Notes: generated from the sequence alone by a model not told the origin. Counted from the first letter of the stretch, positions 42,486 through 54,322 are shown. The stretch: 64,000 nt of DNA from Coemansia sp. RSA 487 (GCA_027577595.1 JANBRJ010000029.1:1-64000), one strand, 5' to 3'. Translations and numbers: made by a program.

Positions 42486-42776
42486 CGTTTTGATTTCTTT
42501 TTGTGTCTCAAAATTACTTTACGAACAAACAAAAAGGATGTGTGAGAGAGATTATCAAAGAGAAAGAAAACCTATATAGACAGCAGAAAGGAGAAGAGAA
42601 AGGAAAAAAAAAACATACCTTTTCAATACTTTGGCGCTTCCTGCTTTTCTTGTTGATTCGCTTGGCTTTGGAACATCAGCAAAAAAAAAAAAGTTTAAGA
42701 ACAGATCAGAAAAAATTTCTTCAATCTAATTGAGCGATTTTAATCAGAAGATTATCTATATATGGATTAATCAATA

Positions 42777-44363
42777 TTAAGGTTTTGTCTCCATTGCTGG
42801 TGTCTCGCTGTCTTTCTCATCTGCTTTCTCGGGCTCAGCTACACGGCTGATTGTTTGGCGATATGTTACAGAGTTGGTAGCATACATACTTGCCTTGACG
42901 AGAAGTGGCGGCTTCGATCGTCCCATCAGATACACCTTGTTCTTGTACTGATCAAGCATATCTTGCAACAGCAGCTGGTATGAGGCAAAGACATAACCAG
43001 TCATAAAGGCATCATATGCTGCGGTATGATACATGGTTTCAACAACTGTTTTGGGAGCCGTCGAGTCTATGCTGTCCGCGCTGCTACTAGTATCGTTATC
43101 GTCATCGTCATCGTCATCGTCAATTTCACTGGTGTCGTCGAATACAATCTGCTTCTCGGAGCCAAGCACTTCGTCATCGATATTGGCTTCTACACTGGTT
43201 GATCCGTTGTTAGAAGCTGTGTTTGTGTCCTCCGTGCCGCTATCCATGATCATCTTTTTTGCTTTGCCATTATCGTCATTCGTGTCGGCACTGCTTCGCT
43301 TGCGTTTCTTGTTACCGTTAGACTCATTCTCAACAGTTTCCTTGTCTGCTTCGTTGTCTGGATTGCTACTACCACCGCTTTCGCGCTCCTGGCAGTCCAA
43401 GATATAGTTTACGTCGTGCGACAGAGGACACATTTGACTAAGCTTGCAATGACCACGGGCTGCAAAGTCCACGCAGTAGCCTTGTGTGTCTGTTCCAGAA
43501 GACGCGGCTGTTGATTTTGGCTCTGCCTTTTCTTGATGCTCGTACTCCAGTCTGTTTTTCAGTTTAATATGCAGTGCCGCTTCATCGCCAAGAGCCCTTT
43601 TGTTCTGGACACGCTCGCTTTTGTGGTATGCGTAGGCTAAGAAGGACGCTGCTGCAGGGTCGGCGCTTTCGACGATGTACTTTGTGTCGTATATGCCGCC
43701 AGGGAACATTTCGTGCAGGTCGTAGACAAAGGACTCGTATGTGTCGGGCAATGGGCCAAAGAACGACTGGTACAGGTAGACAAGATCAAACAGTCCGTTG
43801 TGTATGACCAGAGGCTTTCGCAGCCGTACCAGATCAAGGAATATCTCGCGTATCATCTTGCCTTCCTCGTTAATCTCCTTGGTCTTCACCTCAACGGGAT
43901 CTGGGTTGGGACCACTAAAGTACCGGATGCCCCGTGCTGCCTGCTTTGTCAGATCAAATCCGTTCTGTGCAAGGAACGACATGCTTGCCGGGTTTATCAG
44001 GTGCGAGTTCTGAGCCTGCAGAGTAAAGTTGAAGTTGTTCACATTGAAGCTACCGGGCACAGTGACGTGCCGGCGAGAGTATACACTAATCCCTATCGAA
44101 AGCAGGGCATGTGTCTTGGCAACGTTAGCCATAGCCTTGTACCTCTCTTTCATGTCTGTAGCCCTGGTGACCCATTCGGCTGTGTTGAGGCGGAAGACCC
44201 GCGACGCATTACTGAGAACGAGTCCTGTGAATTCGGTGTCTATGGCTACAAATTTCGCCCGCGATATTATCGAGCGAATGCTGTCAAACAGCGGTCTAAT
44301 GTTGTCCCGCGTTACATCGTTGTATACTGCCGACGTAGAGCCAACGTTCCCGTTGTTCGGCAT
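42777..44363 (-). CDS. TOE1-like CAF1/DEDD deadenylase with CCCH zinc finger
   Basis: Intronless, 528 residues. The RNase-D-like CAF1 domain comes first: VAIDTEFTGL (Asp42 and Glu44 of DEDD), HALLSIGISVYS, LVIHNGLFDLVYLYQSF (central Asp) and, after a long insert, HTAAYDAFMTGYVF (the last His/Asp pair). In the insert is one CCCH zinc finger, CVDFAARGHCKLSQMCPLSH, as in animal TOE1 (target of EGR1), followed by a KKRKR nuclear signal and acidic low-complexity sequence. Animal TOE1 trims oligo(A) from snRNA and small Cajal-body RNA 3' ends in the nucleus; that role is inferred here. It is divergent from the TMEM70-like gene. Confidence 0.9.
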   Translation of the reverse strand: MPNNGNVGSTSAVYNDVTRDNIRPLFDSIRSIISRAKFVAIDTEFTGLVLSNASRVFRLNTAEWVTRATDMKERYKAMANVAKTHALLSIGISVYSRRHVTVPGSFNVNNFNFTLQAQNSHLINPASMSFLAQNGFDLTKQAARGIRYFSGPNPDPVEVKTKEINEEGKMIREIFLDLVRLRKPLVIHNGLFDLVYLYQSFFGPLPDTYESFVYDLHEMFPGGIYDTKYIVESADPAAASFLAYAYHKSERVQNKRALGDEAALHIKLKNRLEYEHQEKAEPKSTAASSGTDTQGYCVDFAARGHCKLSQMCPLSHDVNYILDCQERESGGSSNPDNEADKETVENESNGNKKRKRSSADTNDDNGKAKKMIMDSGTEDTNTASNNGSTSVEANIDDEVLGSEKQIVFDDTSEIDDDDDDDDNDTSSSADSIDSTAPKTVVETMYHTAAYDAFMTGYVFASYQLLLQDMLDQYKNKVYLMGRSKPPLLVKASMYATNSVTYRQTISRVAEPEKADEKDSETPAMETKP

Positions 44364-44692
44364 AGTCCAACTAATGAAGAAAAGGTAGTATAATATTAGG
44401 AATTATACTGAAAAAGTGGAAGAGCAAGAGAGGAAAAGAACAATGCTGGGGTTTTCTTTCATTAAGTTGATCCGTCAAAACTTTGCACGCAAAAAAAAGC
44501 ACAGGTATCTTTTGGATCTTTTGGATCTTTTTTCTTCTCTTTGTCTTTGTTGGTTCCTCACTTTTTACGAATTATTCAATAACCAAAATCTTGTAAAGCC
44601 CCACAAACTATTGAAGGCTATCTTCATCCGGTTATCTGTTTATTTGTTTGTTCGCACTTGTCTTGAAAATACACTTGACGATACTACCAAAC
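44364..44692. other. Divergent promoter region, TOE1-like and TMEM70-like genes
   Basis: About 330 bp. A purine-rich then T-rich stretch (44430-44560). No gene recognised. Confidence 0.5.
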
Positions 44693-45448
44693 ATGCGCGC
44701 TTTCTTACTTTATCCGGCCATTCCAAAGCGCCAGATAACGGCGAGCTTTCGACACAGTGACGGCCAAGCCAAGCGCTGGACAACATCAGATGCAGCAGCC
44801 GACAAGGGGAGAGTTATATTTGAGGCCATCCCGGGCAAAGCCGTGCGCATGCTCAAGTTCATGTCGCTGACAGGGTCGATCGCAGGGTGCACAGCAACTG
44901 GGGGAACGTGGGCGCAGTATGCGATGAGCAAGTTGGACGAGACCGATCTAACGCCGCACTCGCTGATGCTGGCCAGCGTCGTCAGCGTGCTGTCAACTGT
45001 GCTGGTCACTAAGATGTTTGGCCCATTCGTCACCCGCGTCACCATGTTGCCGCCAAAGCCAGCAAAGACAGTTCAGATCAACAAGCACGGGCTGCCGACA
45101 TTCGACAGCATTCTCTCCACAGCGTCCAAGAAAGCCGCATCCACACAGCAGCAGCATCGGCATCTTTCACTTTCAGGGAGAGTCACAAGCGAAACAGAGC
45201 TGGTCATTGAGACACCAGGGTTGCTTGGCTTCACTACACGACACACAAGGCTTAGTGTTCGGGACCTGCAGCCATCTGGTAGACGTTCGCGGACATGGGA
45301 CATGGCAGCAGAAGCAATGCAGCGGCTCAACGAGAAAGGCATAAAAACGCCAGTGACCACATTCACCATTCTGTGGAAATCGGCCAAGGACTCCCCAGAC
45401 AGGCAGCTCATGGAGGAAATAAACAGCATTGTCGGTTCAATTTCATAG
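44693..45448 (+). CDS. TMEM70/TMEM186/TMEM223-family mitochondrial membrane protein
   Basis: 251 residues from ATG 44693 (in ACCAAACATGC); an in-frame ATG 45 nt earlier is less likely. The first 30 residues are basic and hydroxyl-rich without acids (MRAFLLYPAIPKRQI), as a mitochondrial targeting sequence. Then GKAVRMLKFMSLTGSIAGC and SLMLASVVSVLSTVLVTKMFGPFV make a helical hairpin as in TMEM70-like proteins, followed by a soluble C-terminus. Animal TMEM70 aids assembly of ATP synthase and complex I in the inner membrane. Placement in the family rests on the hairpin pattern and is moderate. Confidence 0.75.
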   Translation: MRAFLLYPAIPKRQITASFRHSDGQAKRWTTSDAAADKGRVIFEAIPGKAVRMLKFMSLTGSIAGCTATGGTWAQYAMSKLDETDLTPHSLMLASVVSVLSTVLVTKMFGPFVTRVTMLPPKPAKTVQINKHGLPTFDSILSTASKKAASTQQQHRHLSLSGRVTSETELVIETPGLLGFTTRHTRLSVRDLQPSGRRSRTWDMAAEAMQRLNEKGIKTPVTTFTILWKSAKDSPDRQLMEEINSIVGSIS

Positions 45449-45527
45449 ATAGCTCGAAACTTGCATTTGAACAGGAGAAGCAAAGAGAAAACAACAGATG
45501 ATAAAGTCAAGTGAACGAAACATGCGA

Positions 45528-47297
45528 TCAGTCAAACTCAATCGATACATTCCCGTTGATTGTTCCAGCACGGAGAGAAGACGACCCTGGGCTGGCCTCG
45601 CTCTCGGGTCCAAATGTCCCCCTCTTCACGCGGTCGCTGTCCTTGTCAAAGCGCAGGCGGTTGGATCCGTTGCTGGCATCTTCGACAATAGTCTTGCCAT
45701 TGAGGGAAGTTGCAGAGAATTTGCCGTCAAAGTTGCCGGACACACGGACTGAAACAGATCCTGACACAGAGCCAGCCGAAATGGCAGACTTCTTTGCCTC
45801 GCCGACATTCACGCCAGCATCAATGTCGCCTCTGACAGAGTTGATCGAGACACTGTTAGAAACACGATAGAAGCCATGGACATTGCCAGAAACGACGTTG
45901 ATATCGACATTGCTGGCACGAACGGGCGGCGTCATGACAGGGCCAATAGCCGTGGCAATGGCAAAGTCTCCAAAGATAACCTTGCGGGCAACGGTGCGGT
46001 CCAGCTCATACTTTCCATAGACATAGTTTGTGCGCAGGGAGGTGAGGTTGGTAACGGTCTCAGGGATCTTGAGTTCGATGATGGCGTAGGCGCACTCGTC
46101 CTTGCTAATAAGCTTGGGGCCATCAAGTACAAAGCTAATACGGCCCTCGTTGTTTGTGCTCATTCTGAGGGTGATCTTGTCGGCGATGTCCTGGCTGGAC
46201 GCCATGACTCTGGCGGTGAACGACGCCTTGTCGTCAGTCGTTGGGACAATGCTGATATCGGAGCCGATGGCGCCAGCAACGGTCTGCAGGATGCTACTGG
46301 TCTCGGTCGGATCAAAGACAAAGGATTCGATGCCATCCACAGGAATGGAAGGAACGCAGGTGTCGCCAGGGGTGCGGAACAGTGAGCCAAGCTTGGACGA
46401 TGGGAGGCTTCCTTGGATAAGCGCGGACAGAGACTCGTGGTCGACATGCTTGAGGCTCTGCTTCAAGCGGCGCATGTTGCCTCCTTCATGCATGGGCTTA
46501 GGCTTGATGTGTGTGGCATTCCCCCTGCCCTTGGAAGGAGTCTGAGTAGCGGTGATTGCGTTGTCGATGACAGGCTTTGTGTGGTGCGGGCGCTTGGAAG
46601 GAAAAGCCTGCTTGTTGGTATCAAGGATGGCTTTGTCTTGAGAGCCCATGACATAGGCGCTTGGTGGGACATACGGCTTGTAGGGGCTCCTATAGCCTTG
46701 GGCGGGTGCTGGATAGTTGGGGGTGTTGTAGTTGTAGCTGTACCCGGATCCAGGACGATAGGCGCTGTACTCGGGGTAGGGGCGCCTGTAGCCGTATCCG
46801 TGCTCGGGGCGGTAAGGAGTATAGCCATAGTACCCAGCGTGGTAAGGAGCATAGCCATTGTATCTAGCATAGTAAGAAGGAGGAGGAGGAAGAGAAGGGT
46901 GGGCCGGACCATCGCAGGGGGGTTGTGGGTAGTGGGGAGGATGGTGGGGCGGGTAGTGAGGGCGTTGGTGCTTGTGCCAGTGGTGCTCGTGCCAGTGGTG
47001 CGGGAGAGCTTCGTGTTGGTGGTGGTTGTGACTATAGTGCCTTAGCCTACGACCCACGCCAAGGACCATGTTCAAAACAAGGTTCAAGAGTAGGACGGCG
47101 ACAAAAACGGACAGCACACGCACAAGCATGCGGTGGACAAACTTCCTGAACCCGCCATGGCGAGGAGCCGGATGTGGCTCCTCATGCTGTTCCTGCCGGG
47201 GCTGGCCATCCTTCAGAAGGCCGGCCTCGATGTCAGCATGGAGTTCAGGGAACCTCCCCACAGAAATGGAGTATCCCTCACTCTTTTCGTTGCTCAT
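45528..47297 (-). CDS. Type II membrane protein with His-rich stalk and beta-rich (DUF4097-like) C-terminus
   Basis: Intronless, 589 residues. A polar cytosolic N-terminus (about 1-55) is followed by one membrane segment (LVRVLSVFVAVLLLNLVLNM). Then comes a His-rich stretch (about 86-125; HNHHQH, HHWHEHHWHKH, HYPPHHPPHYP) and a Tyr/Pro/Gly-rich linker to about 215. The last 250 residues are Ser/Thr/Val/Gly repeats such as NVDINVVSGNVHGFYRV and GSVSGSVSVRVSGNFDGKF, each turn forming a strand, like the DUF4097 or adhesin-like beta-helix folds. Cell-surface or secretory-membrane location is likely. The His cluster could bind metal. Function unknown. Confidence 0.8.
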   Translation of the reverse strand: MSNEKSEGYSISVGRFPELHADIEAGLLKDGQPRQEQHEEPHPAPRHGGFRKFVHRMLVRVLSVFVAVLLLNLVLNMVLGVGRRLRHYSHNHHQHEALPHHWHEHHWHKHQRPHYPPHHPPHYPQPPCDGPAHPSLPPPPSYYARYNGYAPYHAGYYGYTPYRPEHGYGYRRPYPEYSAYRPGSGYSYNYNTPNYPAPAQGYRSPYKPYVPPSAYVMGSQDKAILDTNKQAFPSKRPHHTKPVIDNAITATQTPSKGRGNATHIKPKPMHEGGNMRRLKQSLKHVDHESLSALIQGSLPSSKLGSLFRTPGDTCVPSIPVDGIESFVFDPTETSSILQTVAGAIGSDISIVPTTDDKASFTARVMASSQDIADKITLRMSTNNEGRISFVLDGPKLISKDECAYAIIELKIPETVTNLTSLRTNYVYGKYELDRTVARKVIFGDFAIATAIGPVMTPPVRASNVDINVVSGNVHGFYRVSNSVSINSVRGDIDAGVNVGEAKKSAISAGSVSGSVSVRVSGNFDGKFSATSLNGKTIVEDASNGSNRLRFDKDSDRVKRGTFGPESEASPGSSSLRAGTINGNVSIEFD

Positions 47298-47901
47298 GCG
47301 TCGAAAGAATAGAAAAGGCTGCTGGTTTGGATATATCGGTTACGATAAAGAGAGAAGAGGGTGGTAACGTTTTTGTTTGCTGTTGAATAGATAGAGAAAA
47401 TTGGAAATAGGTCATGAAATATTGAAAAGGGCAAAAGAAAAAGGTGGAAAGCCGAAAGAATGCGGCGACACTTGTTTTTTTCTGTATCCTGCTTTGAATA
47501 GCGCCAAGACTTGTGATTTTTCACAAAGCTGAACAGAAATGCAAGCGGCAAGAGAAGTGGTGGTTGGTGGGCATAAACATTTCCGCAGTGTTTGGGAATG
47601 GGGGGAAGTGAAATTCGCTAGAGTTGTTCCCAAAAATGAGAGGTTCCGTTTTCATTCATACAAAGAAAGCGAATGTACAAAGATGAAAGAATATTGACAG
47701 CAGCATCTCGCTTTTGCAGCGGAATTTGTTGCATTTTCTCGGCCAGAAACCATGGTCGATCAAGGCAAACCAGCTACAACCAATATATATGGTAAACTTT
47801 ATCATGACCAGAGCAGCAGATTATAACATTGCGTTCCGTGTATGTGTCCACCACGGACCCAAGCTATATAAAAGGACTTACATTGACTCCTGTAAAAAAT
47901 G
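47298..47901. other. Intergenic region, His-rich gene promoter and saccharolysin 3' end
   Basis: About 600 bp with no supported gene. Short ORFs here overlap each other and show no domain. Confidence 0.5.
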
Positions 47902-50476
47902 TTAGTTAGAACCCAAACCAATCGACTTGAGGAAGGCTTCGTTGTTTGGCTTGCGGCCAAGGAACTTTTCCAGGCTGATTGCAGCGTCGCGGCTGCCGCC
48001 AGGCTGAAGGATCTCGTGGCGGTAGTCAAGCCCGGTCTGTGCGTTCCTCACGCCCTCCTTGACAAAGCGCGCGGCGTACATGTCAGCGCTGAACACCAGC
48101 GACCAGAGGTATCCGTAGTACCTTGCGTCGTAGCCGCCCATCATATGCCCAAACGTCGCAGCGCCCCACGAGTCGGCATCACCGTTCTTGAAGCGCCCTA
48201 CTTCCTCACGTAGCCCAGAGTAGATGGCTTTGATGTCGATGTCGCCGTTCGTGGTGTTGTGGATCGCCATGTCAAACAGGCCAAAGAACACCTGGCGCAG
48301 GTTGAACAGCCCAGCGCCCTCGTTCTTTGCCGCAACCAGGCGCTTGACGAGATCCTCGGGGATTGGTTCGCCTGTCTGGTAGTGCACTGCAAAGCGGCGC
48401 AGCACAGACGGCTCCCACCCCCAGTTCTCGAGCATCTGCGACGGCGCCTCGACAAAGTCGTGCTCGGTGCTTGTGCCATGCAAGCGGCCCCACTTTGTCA
48501 CCGAGCAGATGGAGTGGAACACGTGGCCGAGCTCGTGCAAAAAGGTGACCGCATCGCTGTGCTTGAGCAGTGCCGGTGTAGACGACGTGGGCTTGGGGAA
48601 GTTGGCGACCATGGCAGCAACCGGGTACTCGTGCGACCCGTCCGGTCGCTCAAAGCGCGGGCGGATCGGCCAAACTGCGGCGTGGTTGTACTTGCCTTCG
48701 CGCGGATACAGGTCAAGGTAAAAGTGCCCGATAAAGGTCTCTTCTGTTGCCTCCCAAACCTCGTACATCTCGACATCCGGGTGCCACACAGGCGGATCCG
48801 CGATCTTGACAAAGCGAAGGCTCAGCATCTCCTGGTAAATGTCGAGCACGCCGCGGGTGACCTCCTTCATCGGGAGGTATTTCTTGACCTCCTCGTCCTT
48901 GATGTTGTGCTTGCGCTCCTTCACCAGGTTCGAGTAGTAGCGGAAGTCCCAGCTGTACAGCCCCGTATAGGGCTCGCCAGCAGCCTTCTTGTCGGCCTTC
49001 TTCAGGTCCTCGATCACAACAATCTCCTTGTCCGCGAGCACATTGAGCCTCTTGCGCAGATCAGACTCAAACTCTGCAACCGCCTGTGGCGTCTTGGCCA
49101 TGTTCTCCTCCAGAACAAACTCGGCGTGTGTCTTGTACCCAAGCAGCTGTGCCGCCTGTAGACGCAGCTTGGCGGACTTTTGCAACAGTGGGATGTTCTC
49201 TGGACAGCGTGTCTCCTCGACATGTAGCACACGCCTGCGCGTGTCCTCGCGCTTTGCCAGCTGCATTGCGGGCACAAGGTCGGGGTATTTTGTAGTCACC
49301 ACGTACTTTTCAACGCCGTCCTCGGTTTCGGTTTCGCGGCTCTCAAAGTAGGAGTCGGGAAGCCCCTCCAGCTCCTCGCGCGTCAGCAGAATCTTGCCAT
49401 CGCCTTCGTTGATGTTGCGGCTGAAACGGACACCCAGTTCCAGAATCTGTTTGTTGATATCGCCCAGCCTCTGACGATCCTCCTTGCTGAGAGCCAGCCC
49501 GTTACGGCGGTACTGGAGCTCCATCTTTTCGACAAGGCGGCGGTCCTCTGGGCCAACCTTGGCCATCTCGCTCTTGTTGTCGAACACAGCACGCACTACC
49601 TTGTAGACATCCTCGCGCATGTTTGATTCGACTTCAAAGTCCTACATGTTCCAGAAGAAAAAGAAAGCATCTGCGGTACCGTTGCCGTATTTGTGCAGCT
49701 GCTGCTCTGTCAGTTTTTATTTGGCTTAAACAAGGCTTGACAGACACGCTGACTGGCCGTCTCGTATTGGTTCAGTGGCTACGTGGGAATGTCAAGCCAA
49801 AAGAGAACTAGCTGATGTAACTCCCCCCAGTCCATTGGGCTTGCTTCTCCCCCCCCCCCAGCCTTTGGGATAACATCTCCCACCAGAGATAATCTAAAGA
49901 TGACAAGAAAGCCCCGCTTGCTTTGCACACGCGTACTGGAGAATGAATGCCTACCAGGATGCCAAAAGGAAAACCAAAACCAGAGGTGACTATTGAACTT
50001 ACATTAAGCCTTTCTTCGGCTGCGGTGCTGGCGTCGCGCACCTTCCTGTCGGTGCTAATGTTCTGTAGGAACGTGACTACAAGGTACTGCGCGCTCTGCT
50101 CGTTCTCGCGGGTAGCAAGGGGCACGATGACGTTGTCAAAGGTCGGGTTGGTCTGCGCGGCAACAGAGTCCTGGATCTTTTTGCCCTCACGAATCAGCGT
50201 ATCGACGGCATGGCGGATTTCGTCTGGGCTGAGGTTGAAGTTGAGCACAGAGCCCTTGGTCGTTGCTTCGGAGCTGATCATTGGCGAGTGGTTGGACAAA
50301 AAGGCGGGAAGAGAAAACGAACTTTTTGGGTTGTATAAAAAGTAAGGCAAAAAGACTAAAACTGTGCAGGATAGAAAGAAAAGAATACTGCGATAGGTCG
50401 TGGCATCATGCTGCGATGACGATGGCAGCTGTGTTGTTTTCGAAACAGGCTTCTGCTTGGTTGGCAATGGTGGCAT
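47902..50476 (-). CDS. PRD1: Saccharolysin / thimet oligopeptidase (M3 metallopeptidase)
   Basis: Two exons, 50003-50476 and 47902-49641. The join reads EERLN then DFEVESNMREDVYKVV, matching AEKKL...MREDVY of relatives. Zinc oligopeptidase that cuts short peptides. FLHELGHVFHSI holds the HExxH zinc site with its catalytic Glu, and DFVEAPSQMLENW supplies the third ligand Glu. YYGYLWSLVFSADMYAARF closes the active-site groove. From ATG 50476 the product is 737 residues with a hydrophobic segment (ILFFLSCTVLVFLPYF). From in-frame ATG 50281 it is 672 residues, soluble and near the usual length. Both are possible; the shorter form is more like cytosolic family members, the longer would be anchored or targeted. 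Confidence 0.93.
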
Positions 50477-51342
50477 ATTGCGCGTCTGTTGTTTGCTTTG
50501 CGTGGATTCACAAGTATGGATAAAGAAGCAGGATTGAAAACAGAGGCAAGGGAGTTTTGATGGCCAGCCGTTTTGCTTTGTTTTGTTCTACCAGCTTTTG
50601 TCGCTTGTGGCAAAGAGCCATTGTACATGCACAACAGTGTTTGCAGTCAGCTGTCACCCCCTCCGACTAAACAGTGCAAAAGAAAGCTTTATCTGCGGCC
50701 AGTCGGCCATAGCTCCGGCACCGCCGACCGTTCCGTACCGGATGTCGCTGCTTGAGCTCTCTGATGTAGCGGTTCCCTCCTTTGTTTGACGCATCCGCCA
50801 ACTCGCTTGCTATTATTTGCTCAAAACGTGTTGGGAGGATAGGGTACAAAAGTAACCACAGCATTGTTCAAAAAATACACACACAAGCACATTCTTCTTC
50901 CCCTTACCCTGGAAGCGCAAACCAAAACACAGCACTGCCAGGTGCAACTCGAGCTGCAGATCACAGCTCGGTTCATAGTAAGGAATCGTTGTTGGATTGG
51001 GGTTTTTTGAAGAAAAAAATTTTCACTACTGCAGCAGAAACAGTCAATTTTTTTTCAAAACGCACTCTGCTGATAGGGCAAGCAACCGCAGGTTTGGCTT
51101 GTGTGTGGGTCAGGCTAGACTTGCAACCTGCAATCAGCTCAGAATCGCGCTTTATGAAGCAAGCAACCACAGAGCAAAAAAAAATTTTTTTCTCCTTCTT
51201 TCCTTTCTTACGCACCCACATCATCCTTGTGTTTTTTTTTTGCTTTTTATTTTGGACTCTCTTGAAAAGGCAGCTTGTTTAGCTTGTTCTTTACCACACA
51301 ATAGTTTTATAGCATAACAATACTACAAGGAAATCGCTAAAC
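50477..51342. promoter_or_regulatory. Divergent promoter region, saccharolysin and eEF2
   Basis: About 865 bp. It includes a long pyrimidine-rich stretch (51180-51260) directly before the eEF2 start, common in promoters and leaders of translation-factor genes. No gene recognised. Confidence 0.45.
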
Positions 51343-54289
51343 ATGGTTAACTTCACCGTCGATCAGGTAAGTTGGAAATTTGAAATTTGATGTATCTCTC
51401 TCTCTGCTCAAGCAAGGAGCGTGTACTTTACTGACACGGTCTGAGGCCCGATGTTCTGTATTTTGCTTAGCGCTCAGTGCCTTTCTTCCCCCACGTGCCT
51501 TGTCAGAGAGAAAACATGCTCTAGTATTGGCTGGTTAGATAGGCTGGGTGGTTAATTGGCCGTCTTCCAGTGCAAATGGGGTTGGCAAACGCAGCAACCA
51601 ACGCTTTTCCCTTTTAGCTTGGCGGAATAGGCGTTGCCTTCTTTCATCCCCCTCCAGAGCGGTTATTTATTCAAAACGAGAAAGAGCATTTTGGATCTGT
51701 TTTCTAAATACACACCTGCCAATGGTTGCACTTTTGCTTTTGTCTTTGCTTTTGCCTTTCTTCGCTGCCCTTGAGCAACAATAGATCCGTGAGCTCATGG
51801 ACAAGGTCCACAACATCCGTAACATGTCCGTCATTGCTCACGTCGACCACGGCAAGTCCACTCTGACCGACTCCCTTGTCGCTAGGGCCGGTATTATCTC
51901 GAACGCCAGGGCTGGTGAGGCCCGCTTCACCGATACCCGTGAGGATGAGCAGGAGCGTGGTATCACCATCAAGTCTACTGCCATTTCGATGTACTTCGAG
52001 CTGAACGCCGACCAGATGGAGGACATCCCTCACAAGGAGGACGGCGATGGTTTCTTGATCAACCTTATCGATTCTCCGGGGCACGTTGACTTCTCGTCTG
52101 AGGTCACTGCTGCTCTGCGTGTCACCGACGGTGCTCTTGTTGTCGTCGATACCATCTCTGGCGTGTCTGTTCAGACCGAGACTGTGCTTCGCCAGGCCCT
52201 GACCGAGCTGATCAAGCCTGTTGTCATGATCAACAAGGTTGACCGTGCTCTGCTTGAGACCAAGCTCACCAAGGAGGTTCTGTACCAGAACTTCTCGCGT
52301 GTGGTCGAGGACGTCAACGTCTCCATCGCCACCCACCAGGACGAGAAGACCATGGGTAACCTTATGGTCAGCCCCGAGCACGGCACCGTTGCCTTCGGTT
52401 CCGCCCTCCACGGCTGGGCCTTCACCCTGCGCCAGTTTGCCGTGCGCTACTCCAAGAAGTTCGGCATTGACCGTGTCAAGCTTATGAAGAAGCTCTGGGG
52501 TGAGAACTACTTCAACGGCAAGACCAAGAAGTGGACCACCAAGAGCAGCGACGACTCGGGCGAGAAGACCGACCGTGCCTTCAACATGTTTGCCCTTGAC
52601 CCGATCTACAAGATCTTCGACTCGACCATGAACGGTCGCAAGGATGAGGCCATTGCCCTTGCCGGCAAGCTCGGCATCAGCCTTACCAGCGAAGAGCGCG
52701 ACACCGTCGACAAGGCCCTGCTGAAGACCATCATGCGCAAGTTCCTTCCTGCCGCCGACGCTCTTATGGAGATGATCTGCATCCATCTGCCGTCGCCCAA
52801 GAAGGCCCAGGCCTACCGTTGCGATCTTCTGTACGAAGGTCCCTCTGACGACGAGAGCGCTGCCGGTATCCGCAAGTGCGATTCCAAGGGCCCGCTCATG
52901 CTCTACGTGTCCAAGATGGTGCCGACCTCCGACAAGGGCCGCTTCTACGCCTTCGGTCGTGTCTTCTCGGGTACCGTCGGTTCGGGCATGAAGGTCCGTA
53001 TCCAGGGCCCTGACTATGTCCCGGGCACCAAGAAGGATCTGCACATCAAGACCATCCAGCGCACTGTCCTTATGATGGGTCGCATCACCGACCCCATCGA
53101 GGACTGCCCTGCCGGTAACATTGTTGGTCTCGTCGGTGTTGACCAGTTCCTCCTCAAGTCGGGTACCCTGACCACCTCGGAGACCGCCCACAACATGAAG
53201 GTCATGAAGTTCTCGGTGTCGCCTGTCATGCAGGTTGCCGTTGAGGTCAGGAACCACCAGGATCTGCCCAAACTTGTCGAGGGTCTCAAGCGTCTGTCCA
53301 AGTCCGACCCTTGCATCCAGACATGGACTTCGGACACTGGCGAGCACATTGTTGCTGGTGCTGGTGAGCTCCATCTTGAGATCTGCCTCAAGGATCTCCA
53401 GGACGACCACGCCCAGGTCCCCATCAAGACCGGTAACCCCATTGTTGGTTACTGTGAGACCGTCCAGGCCGAGTCGTCGCTCACCTGCCTTGCCAAGTCG
53501 CCCAACAAGCACAACCGTATCTTCATGAGGGCTGCTCCTATTGGCGACGAGCTGACCAAGGCTGTCGAGGAAAAGCTGGTTGCTCCTCGCGATGACCCCA
53601 AGGAGCGTGCCCGCCGCATGGCCGACGATTTCGGCTGGGACGTCAATGATGCCCGTAAGATCTGGTGCTTTGCTCCCGATGGTGACGGCCCGAACTTCCT
53701 TGTTGATAACACCAAGGGAGTGCAGTACCTGAACGAAATCAAGGACTCTGCTGTCAACGGTCTCCAGGACTGTGCCCGCCAGGGCCCCTGCGCCAACGAG
53801 AAGCTGCGTGGCTGCCGCTTCAACATCATGGATGTTGCTCTCCATGCCGATTCGATCCATCGTGGTGCTGGCCAGATCATGCCCGCCATGCGCCGTGCCG
53901 TCTATGCCGCGACCCTATCTGCCAACCCCACTCTGCAGGAGCCCGTCTACCTTGTCGACGTCCAGTGCCCCGAGGGAGCCATTGGTGGCATCTACAGCGT
54001 GTTCAATCGCCGCCGTGGCCAGGTCTTCGAGGAGAACATGCACTCCGCGTCGATGTACAACGTCAAGGCATACCTGCCTGTCGCCGAGTCGTTCGGGTTC
54101 ACCACCGATCTGCGCTCTGCCACTGCCGGCCAGGCGTTCCCCCAGATGGTGTTCGATCACTGGAGCATGATGGGCGGCGATGCCACCGACCCCACCGACA
54201 AGGTCAGCATCATCTGCAGCAGCATCCGCGAGCGCAAGGGTCTTGACCCCAAGGTTCCTACCTACGACCACTACCACGAGAGGCTGTAA
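51343..54289 (+). CDS. EFT1: Translation elongation factor 2
   Basis: Two exons, 51343-51366 (MVNFTVDQ) and 51785-54289, 842 residues, exactly the yeast length. It drives ribosomal translocation in the cytosol, using GTP. The G1 loop is [13 protein letters not shown]; the G3 DSPGH occurs in [15 protein letters not shown]4 NKVD follows. Switch 1 has [30 protein letters not shown] carries the His that eukaryotes convert to diphthamide. [14 protein letters not shown] and HWSMMGGD are domain V landmarks. The 418-bp intron follows the eighth codon (GTAAGT...CAATAG). Strong C/G-ending codon bias marks high expression and gives a long meaningless antisense ORF. Confidence 0.99.
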
Positions 54290-54322
54290 AGAGGCTCTGT
54301 CTTTTACCACTCGCAGTTGAAG

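Noticed and set aside
48259-49161. 300-codon ORF antisense to saccharolysin
   Set aside because: Shadow of the M3 peptidase frame; no domain.
51704-53860. 718-codon ORF antisense to eEF2
   Set aside because: It mirrors the eEF2 coding frame; strong codon bias removes antisense stops. No domain.
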